NCBI RefSeq assembly: GCF_002160325.1
Contig: NZ_NFKJ01000001.1
Coordinates: forward strand, 62,001 to 126,000
Direction: 5' to 3'
Length of the DNA: 64,000 nt
Source: Lachnoclostridium sp. An181
Lineage (GTDB): Bacteria > Bacillota > Clostridia > Lachnospirales > Lachnospiraceae
The notes beneath the pieces are model-generated. The model saw only the letters and a list, made by a program, of their open reading frames with translations. It searched no databases and was not told the DNA's origin. Within the stretch, counting starts at the first letter, position 1, and each line of letters begins with the position of its first letter. Both the position numbers and the translations under genes were made by a program. Below, piece by piece: positions 9,044 through 18,132 of this stretch.

Positions 9044-9493
9044 CTATGCTACAATTTTTCTGACCTTTCCCATCACCTTCAATGTGTCGTCCACACTTCG
9101 GATGGCACACATGATCGTATCATCCCCTGCAATACACCCGACTACTTCATGCCATTTCATGGCATCAATGGCAGCTGCAACTGCCATCGCCATCCCGGAG
9201 ACGGTTTTTATGACAAGAATATTCTGTGCCATGTCCATGGAAAGATATCCGTCCTTGAGAACGCGAATATATTTTTCGTTCATAGACTGGTCTGTAGTGT
9301 GTAAAAGCGCATAGCGCTGGCGCCCGTTTTCCGCAGGTATCTTTGTCAGTTTCATATCCCGTATATCTCTGGACACGGTTGCCTGGGTCACACAGAATCC
9401 TTCTTTATTGAGGCGCTCAGCCAGTTCTTCCTGTGTCTCTATTTCATACTTTCCAATCAATTCCACGATTTTTGAATGACGATTCAGTTTCAT
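9044..9493 (-). CDS. argR: Arginine repressor ArgR/AhrC
   Basis: Arginine-dependent regulator of arginine biosynthesis and catabolism. The 149-residue protein has an N-terminal winged helix (TQEELAERL and VTQATVSRDIRDMKL, about 20-50) and a C-terminal hexamerisation/arginine domain with GCIAGDDTIMCAI near 120. It is 2 bases from the nadK stop and is probably cotranscribed with nadK and recN. A likely target, argH, lies at the far right of this window. Confidence 0.96.
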   Translation of the reverse strand: MKLNRHSKIVELIGKYEIETQEELAERLNKEGFCVTQATVSRDIRDMKLTKIPAENGRQRYALLHTTDQSMNEKYIRVLKDGYLSMDMAQNILVIKTVSGMAMAVAAAIDAMKWHEVVGCIAGDDTIMCAIRSVDDTLKVMGKVRKIVA

Positions 9494-9495
9494 AC

Positions 9496-10332
9496 TCAGT
9501 TTCCTTTCATTTTTTTGCCCAATATTTCCAAGAATCCCGCTTTACTAAGTTTTATCAGAGTCGTCGTCTCCCTTGCTCTTCTTATGTCAAACGACTCTCC
9601 GGTATAAAGTTTTTGAATACACTCCCCGTCAAATGCAATCTCCGCTGCTTCTGTATGGATGCCATGGCTTTTCCCAAGCTCTATCTCGATCGTATCCTTA
9701 GGGTCCAAAATAATGCTGCGCGAATTCAGAGAATGAGGACAGATCGGTGTGATCACGATCAGCTCTGCAGTTGGCTCCACTACCGGTCCACCTGCTGACA
9801 GATTGTAAGCTGTGGAGCCCGTAGGCGTAGAGACAATGATTCCGTCCGCCTGATAGGAATTCAAGTAAGTACCATTTACATAAATATGAAAATTTACTAT
9901 GCGGATAGGGCCGCTTCTGCTCACCACGATATCATTGAGCGCATTTTCCTTCTGTCCTCCTTTGAAAAGTCCTTCCAACATCATGCGAGGCTCCAGACAA
10001 TAGTTTCCGTCGATGATCTGATCAATCGCATCCTCAATATCTCCAAGCTCCACCTCTGTCAGATACCCCAACGTCCCCATATTGACTCCGAGGAGAGGAA
10101 TTTTTCTTCCGAATAAGTCCCTTGCCGCGCGGATAAGTGTTCCGTCTCCGCCGATCACGATCGCCATGTCCACTTTTTTGGGTATCGTGTCCGGAACAAT
10201 TCTGCCCTCTTTATCATTAATACAGAGTACAGACTTTTTCCCCCTGCTCTGAAGATAATTTTGTATTCTGGATGTCACCTTCATATAGGGGTCTTTGCTT
10301 ACGTTTGTTATGATATAAAATTTTTCCATCAT
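9496..10332 (-). CDS. nadK: NAD kinase
   Basis: Phosphorylates NAD to NADP. The 278-residue protein has the ATP/NAD-kinase motifs GGDGT (61-65), NMGTLGYLTE (about 84-93) and the conserved STPTGSTAYNLSAGGP loop near 165-180. It sits between tlyA and argR in the conserved Firmicute cluster. Two adjacent ATGs are possible at the start. Confidence 0.96.
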   Translation of the reverse strand: MMEKFYIITNVSKDPYMKVTSRIQNYLQSRGKKSVLCINDKEGRIVPDTIPKKVDMAIVIGGDGTLIRAARDLFGRKIPLLGVNMGTLGYLTEVELGDIEDAIDQIIDGNYCLEPRMMLEGLFKGGQKENALNDIVVSRSGPIRIVNFHIYVNGTYLNSYQADGIIVSTPTGSTAYNLSAGGPVVEPTAELIVITPICPHSLNSRSIILDPKDTIEIELGKSHGIHTEAAEIAFDGECIQKLYTGESFDIRRARETTTLIKLSKAGFLEILGKKMKGN

Positions 10333-10346
10333 CTTTTCTGCCCATC

Positions 10347-11162
10347 CTATCCTGCCAAAGCTCCAAATGCCTCCTCAACTGTCTTTTTCGCCACATCAAG
10401 AATAGTTTCCCTGTCTGTTTCCGGCGCCTTCTCCTCTTTCTTTAAATAGACAAGGTATTCGATGTTTCCTTCCGGCCCCTTGATTGGCGAAAACGTAAGG
10501 CCCAAAATAGAGAATCCAATAGAATGCGCGTACTCCAGTATTTTGTCTATCACTTCCACATGAGTACTCTTTTCACGCACCACACCTTTTTTTCCTACCT
10601 TTTCCCTTCCGGCTTCAAACTGGGGTTTGATAAGCGCCACGATCCTTCCGTCCTCTTTGAGGTAATCTTTGATCGGTGAAAGCACCTTTGTAAGTGAGAT
10701 AAATGATACATCGATAGAAGAAAAGTCTATCGCTTCTCCAAGGTCTTCCGGCACCACATAGCGTATATTTGTCTTCTCCATACAGACAACTCTTTCATCC
10801 TGCCTTAATTTCCAGTCAAGCTGTCCCCTCCCCACATCAATAGCATATACTTTTTTTGCTCCGTTTTGAAGCATGCAGTCTGTAAACCCCCCTGTGGAGG
10901 AGCCTACATCTGTACAGACCTTATCTTTTAAATCCAGATGAAACTCAAAAACCGCTTTCTCTAGTTTCAGCCCTCCCCGGCTGACATATGGCAGTGTGTT
11001 TCCCTTTATCTCAATCTCCACTTCCTCGGGGAAAGTACTTCCCGCCTTATCCTCCCGCTGTCCTTCCACAAATACATTTCCGGACATAATGATAGCCTTT
11101 GCTTTCTCTCTTGATTCTGCCATATTCCTCTTTACAAGCAGTACATCCAATCGTTCTTTCAT
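10347..11162 (-). CDS. tlyA: TlyA-family rRNA 2'-O-methyltransferase (YqxC)
   Basis: A 271-residue protein with an N-terminal S4 RNA-binding domain (about 1-60: RLDVLLVKRNMAESREKAKAII) and an FtsJ-like methyltransferase domain with the SAM motif VCTDVGSSTGGFTDCML near 85-100. Family members methylate 16S/23S rRNA cytidines. They are often labelled hemolysins, a name with little support here. Start ATG overlaps the dxs stop by 4 bases (ATGA), indicating translational coupling. Confidence 0.93.
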   Translation of the reverse strand: MKERLDVLLVKRNMAESREKAKAIIMSGNVFVEGQREDKAGSTFPEEVEIEIKGNTLPYVSRGGLKLEKAVFEFHLDLKDKVCTDVGSSTGGFTDCMLQNGAKKVYAIDVGRGQLDWKLRQDERVVCMEKTNIRYVVPEDLGEAIDFSSIDVSFISLTKVLSPIKDYLKEDGRIVALIKPQFEAGREKVGKKGVVREKSTHVEVIDKILEYAHSIGFSILGLTFSPIKGPEGNIEYLVYLKKEEKAPETDRETILDVAKKTVEEAFGALAG

Positions 11163-13036
11163 TCGTCTCCCTCTATTCCAATATAAGCCATAATGATTTT
11201 TCTTGTAACGGATTCTTCGTCCAGCCCGCTCTCCTTGCGAAGCACTTGCACATTCCCGTGCTCGATGTACGCATCCGGTACTGCGATCGAAAGAAGGCTT
11301 GTATTTGCCTCAGTTGCATTCAGCCACGCAGCGACATGTTCGCCAAATCCACCGTTCTTTACATTTTCTTCTACAGTGACAAGTAACCTATGGTCTTTTG
11401 CAGCCTTCTGTAACATCTCCTCGTCCAAAGGTTTTACAAATCTTGCATTCACCAATGAACAGTTGTATCCAATTTCTTTTAGTTTCTCCCTGACATTTGC
11501 ACAGGTCTCAAACATATGCCCGACCGAAATGAGCACGATATCCTCTTCCTCATAAATCCATTCGCTTTTCCCGTATATGACCGGAGAGGAAAATTCCTTG
11601 TATCCGTCATAGGCCTCTCCTCTTGGATAACGAATCGCACATGGACTGTCCAATTTCAGGGCAAACCGCACCATGTCTGCCAGTTCAGTCCCATTTTTCG
11701 GGGACATGACCGTCATGTTCGGTATCATGGACAAAAAGGAAAGATCAAAGATTCCCTGGTGTGTCTCTCCGTCGCTCCCCACAAGACCTGCCCTGTCCAC
11801 AGCAAAAAGTACTGGAAGATTCTGAAGACAGACATCATGGATCAGCTGGTCGAATCCTCTCTGCAAGAATGATGAGTAAACCGCAAAAACCGGTTTCATT
11901 CCCCCGGCCGCAAGTCCTGCACAGAAAGTAACCGCATGCCCCTCTGCAATACCAACATCAAAAAAGCGTTTAGGATATCTTCTCCGAAACGAGGCAAGAC
12001 CGGTACCGTCTGCCATGGCTGCTGTGACTGCCGCGATGCGCTTATCTTTTGCCGCCTCGTCGTAGAGCACTTTTCCAAAAATGTCTGTGTAAGACGGTTT
12101 ATCTTTCTTTTCCAGAACTTTTCCGGTCCGAATGTCAAATGGCCCTGTTCCATGGTACCTGGAAGGTGCTTTTTCCGCAGGGCGGTATCCTTTTCCTTTC
12201 TTTGTCAACACATGCACAAGAACGGCTTGGTTCATCTTCTTTGCCTCCTGAAAGGCTCTGCACAAAGCCTTGACATCATGTCCATCCACAGGCCCAAGAT
12301 AGGTAATTCCCATGTCCTCAAAAAACATCCCTGGCACAAACAGCTGTTTGATACTGTTTTTTGTCTTTTTGATCTGGTGCACCATACGCCGTCCGGCTAC
12401 CGGAACTTTATTCAGAGCATGTTCGACCTCCCGCTTTAACCCTGTGTAAGCGTTAGCTGTGCGAAGTCCGTCCAGATACTTTGACATTCCGCCCACATTT
12501 TCAGAGATGGACATCCGGTTGTCGTTCAGGACGATGATAAAATTACTGTCAAGCTGAGAGGCGTTGTTTAGCGCCTCATAGGCCATCCCCCCGGTGAGTG
12601 CGCCGTCTCCGATAATGGATATCACATAATTTTCCTCATCTAAAAGTTCTCTGGCCTTCACATACCCGATCCCTGCGGAGATGGATGTGGAACTGTGTCC
12701 CGTATCAAAAGCATCGCAGTCGCTCTCCTTTCTTTTAGGGAATCCGCTCATTCCCCCATAAGTCCGCAGTTTCTCAAATCCATCTTTCCTTCCGGTCAAA
12801 ATTTTATGTGTGTAGGACTGATGTCCCACATCCCAGATCATCCTATCCTGCGGAAGACAAAACATCAGATGAAGCGCCATGGTAAGTTCTACGACACCCA
12901 GATTGGACGCCAGATGTCCCCCTGTCCTGCTGATATTTTCTATGAGAAAATGCCGGATTTCCTTCGCAAGAATCGGAAGCTGTTTTCTGTCCAGTTTTTT
13001 TATATCATTTTCTTTTTGAATTTTTTCCAGAACCAT
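11159..13036 (-). CDS. dxs: 1-deoxy-D-xylulose-5-phosphate synthase
   Basis: First enzyme of the MEP isoprenoid pathway; condenses pyruvate and glyceraldehyde 3-phosphate using thiamine diphosphate. The 625-residue protein shows GHQSYTHKILTGR near 72, the ThDP-binding GDGALTGGMAYEALNNA near 147-163, a transketolase-like central domain (FAVDRAGLVGSDGETHQG near 415) and a C-terminal transketolase domain. ATG 13036 is preceded by GAGGGG; a GTG lies one codon earlier. It is 14 bases from ispA, the pathway partner. Confidence 0.97.
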   Translation of the reverse strand: MVLEKIQKENDIKKLDRKQLPILAKEIRHFLIENISRTGGHLASNLGVVELTMALHLMFCLPQDRMIWDVGHQSYTHKILTGRKDGFEKLRTYGGMSGFPKRKESDCDAFDTGHSSTSISAGIGYVKARELLDEENYVISIIGDGALTGGMAYEALNNASQLDSNFIIVLNDNRMSISENVGGMSKYLDGLRTANAYTGLKREVEHALNKVPVAGRRMVHQIKKTKNSIKQLFVPGMFFEDMGITYLGPVDGHDVKALCRAFQEAKKMNQAVLVHVLTKKGKGYRPAEKAPSRYHGTGPFDIRTGKVLEKKDKPSYTDIFGKVLYDEAAKDKRIAAVTAAMADGTGLASFRRRYPKRFFDVGIAEGHAVTFCAGLAAGGMKPVFAVYSSFLQRGFDQLIHDVCLQNLPVLFAVDRAGLVGSDGETHQGIFDLSFLSMIPNMTVMSPKNGTELADMVRFALKLDSPCAIRYPRGEAYDGYKEFSSPVIYGKSEWIYEEEDIVLISVGHMFETCANVREKLKEIGYNCSLVNARFVKPLDEEMLQKAAKDHRLLVTVEENVKNGGFGEHVAAWLNATEANTSLLSIAVPDAYIEHGNVQVLRKESGLDEESVTRKIIMAYIGIEGDE

Positions 13037-13050
13037 CACAGCACCCCTCT

Positions 13051-13941
13051 TTATTTTTCCCGGTGTACAAGTTCCAGAAGAAGCCAGGTAAGATAGCTAC
13101 ACTCCCGACCTGTTTCATCCAGAATCTGCATTGCCTGTGCGGTGAGCTCCTCCACTTCTTGCTCTGCCTTATTAAGCCCGTATAATGCCACGTACGTACA
13201 TTTTTCATTTTTTTCATCACTGTGCACCGGTTTCCCAAGAATTTCGTCTGTACTGGTCACATCGAGGATGTCATCCTGAATCTGGAAAGCCAGTCCTACT
13301 TTGGATGCAACTTCTTCTACTTTTTTCACCTCTTCATCCGATGCATCTGCCAGAACCGCGCCGATCATCATAGAGGCTTCTATGAGCGCTCCGGTCTTCA
13401 GCTCATAGATAAATGAGAGTGTATCCTGTCCGATCCGTTTTCCTTCAGAGCAGACATCCACAACCTGTCCGCCGATCATTCCGAAAATTCCAGCTTTCCC
13501 GGCCAAGATCTTAAGTGCCTTTCCAATCTGCACACTTTTGCCCGGAGCCATATCAAAGGCTTTCATTGCAGTCTCAAACGCATAATTTAAAAGCGCATCC
13601 CCCGCAAGGATCCCAAGCGCCTCCCCATACACGATATGGGTAGTTTTTCTCCCTCTCCTGTAATCGTCATCATCCATGGCCGGCAGATCATCATGCACAA
13701 GAGAGTAGGTGTGGATCATCTCAATTGCCGCCATAAAAGGGCGTATCACATATGTTTCACCGCCAAACATCCGGAAGGTCTCCCACATCAACATGGGGCG
13801 AATCCGTTTTCCGCCTGCCATCAGACTGTACTCCATTGCCTCCATGATAACCTTCTGATGACCTTTTTGCGCTGGAAGGTACTCTCTTAAAACCTCTTCT
13901 ATCTTCTCTATTTTTTCTTTTCTCTCTATTTCAAAATTCAT
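13051..13941 (-). CDS. ispA: Polyprenyl synthetase (farnesyl diphosphate synthase)
   Basis: Joins isopentenyl and dimethylallyl diphosphates to geranyl and farnesyl diphosphate. The 296-residue protein has the first Asp-rich motif DDLPAMDDDDYRRG near 81-94, the second motif QIDDILD-like (FQIQDDILDVT) near 224, and GGKRIRPML near 45. Start ATG 13941 is chosen because GGTGAG lies 4 bases ahead inside the end of xseB, which it overlaps by 11 bases; an ATG 18 bases upstream lacks a site. Confidence 0.95.
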   Translation of the reverse strand: MNFEIERKEKIEKIEEVLREYLPAQKGHQKVIMEAMEYSLMAGGKRIRPMLMWETFRMFGGETYVIRPFMAAIEMIHTYSLVHDDLPAMDDDDYRRGRKTTHIVYGEALGILAGDALLNYAFETAMKAFDMAPGKSVQIGKALKILAGKAGIFGMIGGQVVDVCSEGKRIGQDTLSFIYELKTGALIEASMMIGAVLADASDEEVKKVEEVASKVGLAFQIQDDILDVTSTDEILGKPVHSDEKNEKCTYVALYGLNKAEQEVEELTAQAMQILDETGRECSYLTWLLLELVHREK

Positions 13942-14155
13942 GTTTCTCACCATTTTCATCCAGAATCAGAATCTTTTTTTCTACTGCATCTATTTTTTCA
14001 TTGCACACTTTGAGCATCTCCATCCCCTTGTTGTACAGTATAAACGTTTCTTCCAAAGAGGTGTCCTGCTCTTCCATCTGTTTTAAAAGGCCGTCCATCC
14101 CTTCAAACAGTTCTTCCACGGACTGTTCTTTTAAGTTTAAGTCCTTTTCTTCCAT
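13931..14155 (-). CDS. xseB: Exodeoxyribonuclease VII small subunit
   Basis: Small regulatory subunit of ExoVII. The 74-residue, almost wholly helical, acidic protein contains the family pattern SVEELFEGMDGLLKQMEEQDTSLEE, followed by a FILYNKGMEMLKVCNEKI coiled segment. It overlaps the end of xseA by 19 bases and the start of ispA by 11 bases, so the three are tightly coupled. Confidence 0.93.
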   Translation of the reverse strand: MEEKDLNLKEQSVEELFEGMDGLLKQMEEQDTSLEETFILYNKGMEMLKVCNEKIDAVEKKILILDENGEKHEF

Positions 14156-15360
14156 CCGTCCTCTCCTTTCTGTGTCTCCTCCACCTTTGCACGGAGCCTG
14201 CCGTCTGACACATAGATTGAAAGCTTGTCTCCAGGCTGAACGTTTGTCACACTTGTGATTTTTCTTCCATCCTCCCCGGACACATAGGCGTATCCCTGGC
14301 TTAATTTGTGCAGAGGGGAAACTCCCTTCATCCTCTCTGCGCAGATGGCAAGTTTTTGCCTTACAGCGACAATCCTGCTGTCCATCAGACGCCGAAACAT
14401 TTCTTCTGCATCCGCAGCCTGCTGTCTTTGCTCACGGATTTTCTGCTGCGGATGGAGCACCTTTAATTTCCACTTTAATGTCTCGATGCGGGAATGCGCT
14501 TCATCCAGTTTTCTGCGCATGTAAAGCCTTGCCTTTGTCTCAAACTCCTTCATACGCAACTTTGCATCCTCATAAGAGAAAACCGCCAGCTCTGCGGCTG
14601 CCGATGGTGTCGGTGCGCGCAGATCCGCCACGTAATCTGCAATTGTTGTGTCGGTCTCATGTCCTACCGCGGAGATGACCGGAACCTGGCATTCAAAGAT
14701 TGCTCTCGCAACCATCTCCTCATTGAATGCCCACAGATCTTCCAGGGAACCTCCGCCTCGTCCCACGATCATCACATCCACTTTTTCTGATTCCAGCATC
14801 CGGATCCCCTTCGCAATGCTGGCCGCTGCCTGCTCCCCCTGCACAAGCGCTGGATAGAGAATGATCTGGACATATGGATTTCTGCGCCCTGCAATATGGA
14901 TAATATCCCGGATAGCTGCTCCTGTAGGCGCTGTCACCACCCCAATACGCTTTGCATACCTCGGAATGGGCTGTTTATACTCAGGGGAAAACATTCCCAT
15001 CTCTTCCAGCTCTTTTTTGAGAAACAAAAAGCGTTCGTAGAGTTCACCGGCTCCATCCTGACGGATTTCCCGGGCATACATCTGATATCTGCCATCCCGC
15101 TCGTAGACACTGACTGCCCCAAATACAACGACCTGCATCCCGTCTGTCAATCGAAATGCAAGTCCGTTTCTGTTTCCGGCAAACATCACACAGGCAATGC
15201 TCCCCGACTCATCTTTCAGGGAGAAGTATATGTGTCCGGATGTATGATATTTACAGTTGGACACCTCCCCTTTCAGATAGATCTTTGAGAGCATAAAATC
15301 CTGTGTAAACATATTTTTAATGTAAGCATTCACCTGCTTTACTGTATATACATTCTGCAT
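14137..15360 (-). CDS. xseA: Exodeoxyribonuclease VII large subunit
   Basis: Catalytic subunit of ExoVII, a single-strand exonuclease. The 407-residue protein has an N-terminal OB-fold (YLKGEVSNCKYHTSGHIYFSLKDE, about 24-47), the central catalytic domain (GVVTAPTGAAIRDI near 138, GRGGGSLEDLWAFN near 200, SAVGHETDTTIADYVADLRAPTPSAAAE near 232) and a coiled-coil C-terminus. It lies 9 bases after nusB. Confidence 0.96.
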   Translation of the reverse strand: MQNVYTVKQVNAYIKNMFTQDFMLSKIYLKGEVSNCKYHTSGHIYFSLKDESGSIACVMFAGNRNGLAFRLTDGMQVVVFGAVSVYERDGRYQMYAREIRQDGAGELYERFLFLKKELEEMGMFSPEYKQPIPRYAKRIGVVTAPTGAAIRDIIHIAGRRNPYVQIILYPALVQGEQAAASIAKGIRMLESEKVDVMIVGRGGGSLEDLWAFNEEMVARAIFECQVPVISAVGHETDTTIADYVADLRAPTPSAAAELAVFSYEDAKLRMKEFETKARLYMRRKLDEAHSRIETLKWKLKVLHPQQKIREQRQQAADAEEMFRRLMDSRIVAVRQKLAICAERMKGVSPLHKLSQGYAYVSGEDGRKITSVTNVQPGDKLSIYVSDGRLRAKVEETQKGEDGWKKRT

Positions 15361-15369
15361 CTTTTTGTC

Positions 15370-15768
15370 CTACTCTACAAACTTGGCAAGTACTCCATTG
15401 ACAAATGCCCCTGCTTCCTCTGCGCTGAATTTCTTCGCAAGTTCCACAGCCTCATTGATCGCAACGCTTGTCGGCACTTCCTCGTCCCATTTAATTTCGT
15501 AGACTGCAAGCCTAAGGATCGTCAGATCCACTTTGTTCATACGGCTCGTCTTCCATCTTGTGGCATGAGAATTGATCTGCTCATCGAGTTCGTCCAGTTT
15601 CTCGGCAGCTGCCCTGTACTTCTTTTCTATATATTCCCTGTCAGAATCGGAAATTCCTTCCATTTTCCCGAAATACAATTCCAATTGCTCCTGCATATCC
15701 TGCGGATTGTTAAATTCTCTGCAAAACAGCAGTTTAAATATATGTTCTCTTAATTCTGTTCTTCCCAT
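15370..15768 (-). CDS. nusB: Transcription antitermination factor NusB
   Basis: Binds boxA RNA with NusE/S10 in rRNA antitermination. The 132-residue all-helical protein opens with RTELREHIFKLLFCREF and ends with the conserved VAINEAVELAKKFSAEEAGAFVNGVLAKF. ATG 15768 is preferred over an upstream in-frame ATG that would add 27 unconserved residues. It is the first gene of a long unit running through xseA, xseB, ispA, dxs, tlyA, nadK, argR and recN. Confidence 0.95.
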   Translation of the reverse strand: MGRTELREHIFKLLFCREFNNPQDMQEQLELYFGKMEGISDSDREYIEKKYRAAAEKLDELDEQINSHATRWKTSRMNKVDLTILRLAVYEIKWDEEVPTSVAINEAVELAKKFSAEEAGAFVNGVLAKFVE

Positions 15769-15868
15769 TCCTGATTCCTTTCGATTTTTCTCTTTCTGTT
15801 TTTCTGTTTTGGGATAAACGTACCCTATTTTTCTACACAGTGCGTGCATCCTCCCGGAGTTTTTTGTA

Positions 15869-15897
15869 ATTATAGAAAAGAGAGACCCTTTTCTATA
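15869..15897 (-). promoter_or_regulatory. nusB-operon -10 element within a 27-bp dyad
   Basis: TATAGAAAAG (15871-15880) and CTTTTCTATA (15888-15897) form a perfect 10-bp inverted repeat with a 7-base spacer. A minus-strand TATAAT (15869-15874) overlaps its left arm. This is the only -10-like site seen between asp23 and nusB, so the dyad may be an operator for the nusB unit. Confidence 0.4.
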
Positions 15898-15900
15898 TCA

Positions 15901-15936
15901 CAAAAAAATAAGAGGTACGCATAGATACCTCTTATT
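15901..15936 (-). terminator. Rho-independent terminator after asp23
   Basis: Stem AATAAGAGGTA / TACCTCTTATT (15907-15936) is followed on the minus strand by a run of seven T. It ends the asp23 transcript. Confidence 0.85.
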
Positions 15937-15977
15937 ATACTACATCTTGTTTCATCCTGGCAAGCCGGAAACAACAT

Positions 15978-16361
15978 TTATTCTTCCGGCGGCATATCCA
16001 CACCGGATATCTTCAAGTTGACGTCTGCCACAGTAAGTCCGGTCATATTCTCAATGGCTGTTTTCACTTTATCCTGGACTTTTGCGGACACATCCATAAT
16101 ACTGTATCCGTACTTCAGATTCAATGCCAATGTCACGGTAACAACTCCATCCAGAACATCGACTTTCACTCCTTTTGACAAAGTCTTCATGCCAAATCTG
16201 CTGATAAGCTCTCTTGTAGCATTACCTGCCATCGAAGCCACTCCCTCAACCTCCATGGCAGCAAGACCTGCAATGATGGCCACCACCTCATCAGCAATCT
16301 TGACCTCTCCCAGTTTTTCATCGCTTTGTATCGTATAAGTGTTTCGCTCCTCTTTTCCCAT
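15978..16361 (-). CDS. Asp23/Gls24 family envelope stress protein (YqhY-like)
   Basis: A 127-residue Asp23-family protein with the typical GEVKIADEVVAIIAGLAAMEVEGVASM opening and a C-terminal VQDKVKTAIENMTGLTVADVNLKISGV segment. YqhY-type members next to nusB have been tied to fatty-acid/acetyl-CoA carboxylase control in Bacillus; acc genes are absent here. ATG 16361 has AGGAGG 8 bases upstream. It is monocistronic, with its own promoter and terminator. Confidence 0.9.
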   Translation of the reverse strand: MGKEERNTYTIQSDEKLGEVKIADEVVAIIAGLAAMEVEGVASMAGNATRELISRFGMKTLSKGVKVDVLDGVVTVTLALNLKYGYSIMDVSAKVQDKVKTAIENMTGLTVADVNLKISGVDMPPEE

Positions 16362-16396
16362 TTTCAAAACCTCCTGTCTGGTCTGCATCTCTTTTT

Positions 16397-16424
16397 ATTA
16401 TAGCAAAATACATTGCAAAAGCAA
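16397..16424 (-). promoter_or_regulatory. asp23 promoter
   Basis: Minus-strand -35 TTGCTT (16419-16424), 16-base spacer and a perfect -10 TATAAT (16397-16402), 36 bases upstream of the asp23 start codon. Confidence 0.55.
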
Positions 16425-16440
16425 AGGGAAATGTTTGTAT

Positions 16441-18033
16441 CTAGGAGCGGCCAAACTCGGAAAGGATCAACCCTTCGTTTCTCTCTTCCGTCATGCGGAT
16501 ACTCCAGCTGTTTACAAACAAAAGCAGCGGGCGCCCTTTCAAATCTTTGATTTTCTTCATATCGGACGTACCAGTCAGCCTGTCAAGATCAAGGTCCGTA
16601 TTTTCAATCCAGCGGATATATTCATATGGCAAAGATTCCAGTATAATGTCCACATTGTATTCATTTTTCAGACGGTACTTCAAAACGTCAAACTGAAGGA
16701 CACCTACCACACCAACTATGATTTCCTCCATTCCGGTATTGTATTCCTGAAAAATCTGAATGGCTCCTTCCTGGGCTATCTGGTTGATCCCCTTGACGAA
16801 CTGTTTTCTTTTCATGGTATCTACCTGACGCACTCTTGCAAAATGCTCCGGCGCAAATGTCGGAATGCCTTCATAGGAAAATTTTTCCGGAGAATTCGTC
16901 AGCGTGTCTCCGATGGAGAAAATACCAGGATCAAAGATACCAATAATATCCCCTCCATACGCCTTGTCGATCATTTTCCTCTCGCTGGCCATCATCTGCT
17001 GCGGCTGGGAAAGGCGTACTTTTTTTCCCCCCTGTACATGATACACTTCCATCCCTGCATCAAACTCTCCGGAACAGATCCGCATGAAGGCAATCCTGTC
17101 TCTGTGGGCTTTGTTCATATTAGCCTGAATCTTGAATACAAAGGCAGAAAATTCTTTCTCCTCCATAGGGTCTATAAGACCTGCATTTGATTTTCTTGGA
17201 AGAGGAGATGTTGTCATGGAAAGAAAATGTTCCAGGAATGTCTGTACACCAAAGTTTGTCAGCGCGGAGCCAAAAAACACCGGCGAAAGTTTGCCCTGGC
17301 TGACCAACTCCTGGTCAAATTCTGCACTTGCACCGTCCAGCAGCTCAATCTCCTCCAAAAGATGCTCTTTTTGTCCTGGGTCTAAAAGCTCATCCACAGC
17401 TTTGTCATGCACAGAAACTTTTTTCACTTCTCCGATAGAGGTTCCCTTCCTTGTGTCGGAAAACAGCTCAATTTCTTCGTTTGCCCGATCAAACACTCCT
17501 TTGAACGCTTTTCCCGAACCAATGGGCCAGTTTACCGGACAGGTCGCGATTCCGAGCTCTTTTTCAATGTCATCCAGCAACTCAAAAGTGTCTCTTGCCT
17601 CCCTGTCCATTTTATTGATAAAAGTAAAGATCGGAATATGGCGCATCACACATACTTTAAAAAGTTTTCGTGTCTGCGCCTCCACACCTTTGCTCGCATC
17701 GATGACCATCACCGCGGAATCCGCTGCCATCAACGTTCGGTATGTATCTTCCGAGAAATCCTGATGCCCAGGCGTATCTAAAATATTGATACAATATCCT
17801 TCATAGTGAAACTGAAGAACCGAGGAGGTGACAGAAATTCCTCTCTCCTTTTCTATTTCCATCCAGTCCGACACCGCATGTTTTGCAGTAGCCTTTCCTT
17901 TGACAGATCCGGCCTGGTTGATTGCCCCTCCATACAATAGAAATTTCTCCGTCAACGTAGTCTTTCCCGCATCCGGGTGAGAAATGATGGCAAAGGTCCT
18001 TCTTTTTTTTATCTCATTTGTAATCTCTGACAT
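16441..18033 (-). CDS. prfC: Peptide chain release factor 3
   Basis: GTPase that recycles RF1/RF2 from the ribosome. The 530-residue protein has G1 HPDAGKTT (19-26), GISVTSS (switch I region), G3 DTPGHQDF near 84-91, G4 NKMD near 142, and the RF3-specific C-terminal domains with GVVGVLQFDVLKYRL. ATG 18033 has AGGAG upstream; a longer frame of 23 basic residues is unlikely. It sits between the spoIIIA operon and asp23, where acc or efp genes are often found in relatives. Confidence 0.96.
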   Translation of the reverse strand: MSEITNEIKKRRTFAIISHPDAGKTTLTEKFLLYGGAINQAGSVKGKATAKHAVSDWMEIEKERGISVTSSVLQFHYEGYCINILDTPGHQDFSEDTYRTLMAADSAVMVIDASKGVEAQTRKLFKVCVMRHIPIFTFINKMDREARDTFELLDDIEKELGIATCPVNWPIGSGKAFKGVFDRANEEIELFSDTRKGTSIGEVKKVSVHDKAVDELLDPGQKEHLLEEIELLDGASAEFDQELVSQGKLSPVFFGSALTNFGVQTFLEHFLSMTTSPLPRKSNAGLIDPMEEKEFSAFVFKIQANMNKAHRDRIAFMRICSGEFDAGMEVYHVQGGKKVRLSQPQQMMASERKMIDKAYGGDIIGIFDPGIFSIGDTLTNSPEKFSYEGIPTFAPEHFARVRQVDTMKRKQFVKGINQIAQEGAIQIFQEYNTGMEEIIVGVVGVLQFDVLKYRLKNEYNVDIILESLPYEYIRWIENTDLDLDRLTGTSDMKKIKDLKGRPLLLFVNSWSIRMTEERNEGLILSEFGRS

Positions 18034-18053
18034 AACAATTCTCCTATCTTTAT

Positions 18054-18127
18054 CAGGCTTTCGCCTGTTCCTTTTCTTAACGCATCTTACATAGTCTACC
18101 ACAACTCCTCATTTGACTCAATCAAAT
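18054..18127 (-). promoter_or_regulatory. prfC promoter with dyad and GAAA-loop hairpin leader
   Basis: Minus-strand -35 TTGAGT (18116-18121), 17-base spacer and -10 TAGACT (18093-18098). ATTTGA-5-TCAAAT (18111-18127) forms a dyad over the -35. In the leader, CAGGC-GAAA-GCCTG (18054-18067) is a stable GNRA-loop hairpin about 20 bases before the start codon. Confidence 0.5.
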
Positions 18128-18132
18128 TTCTT

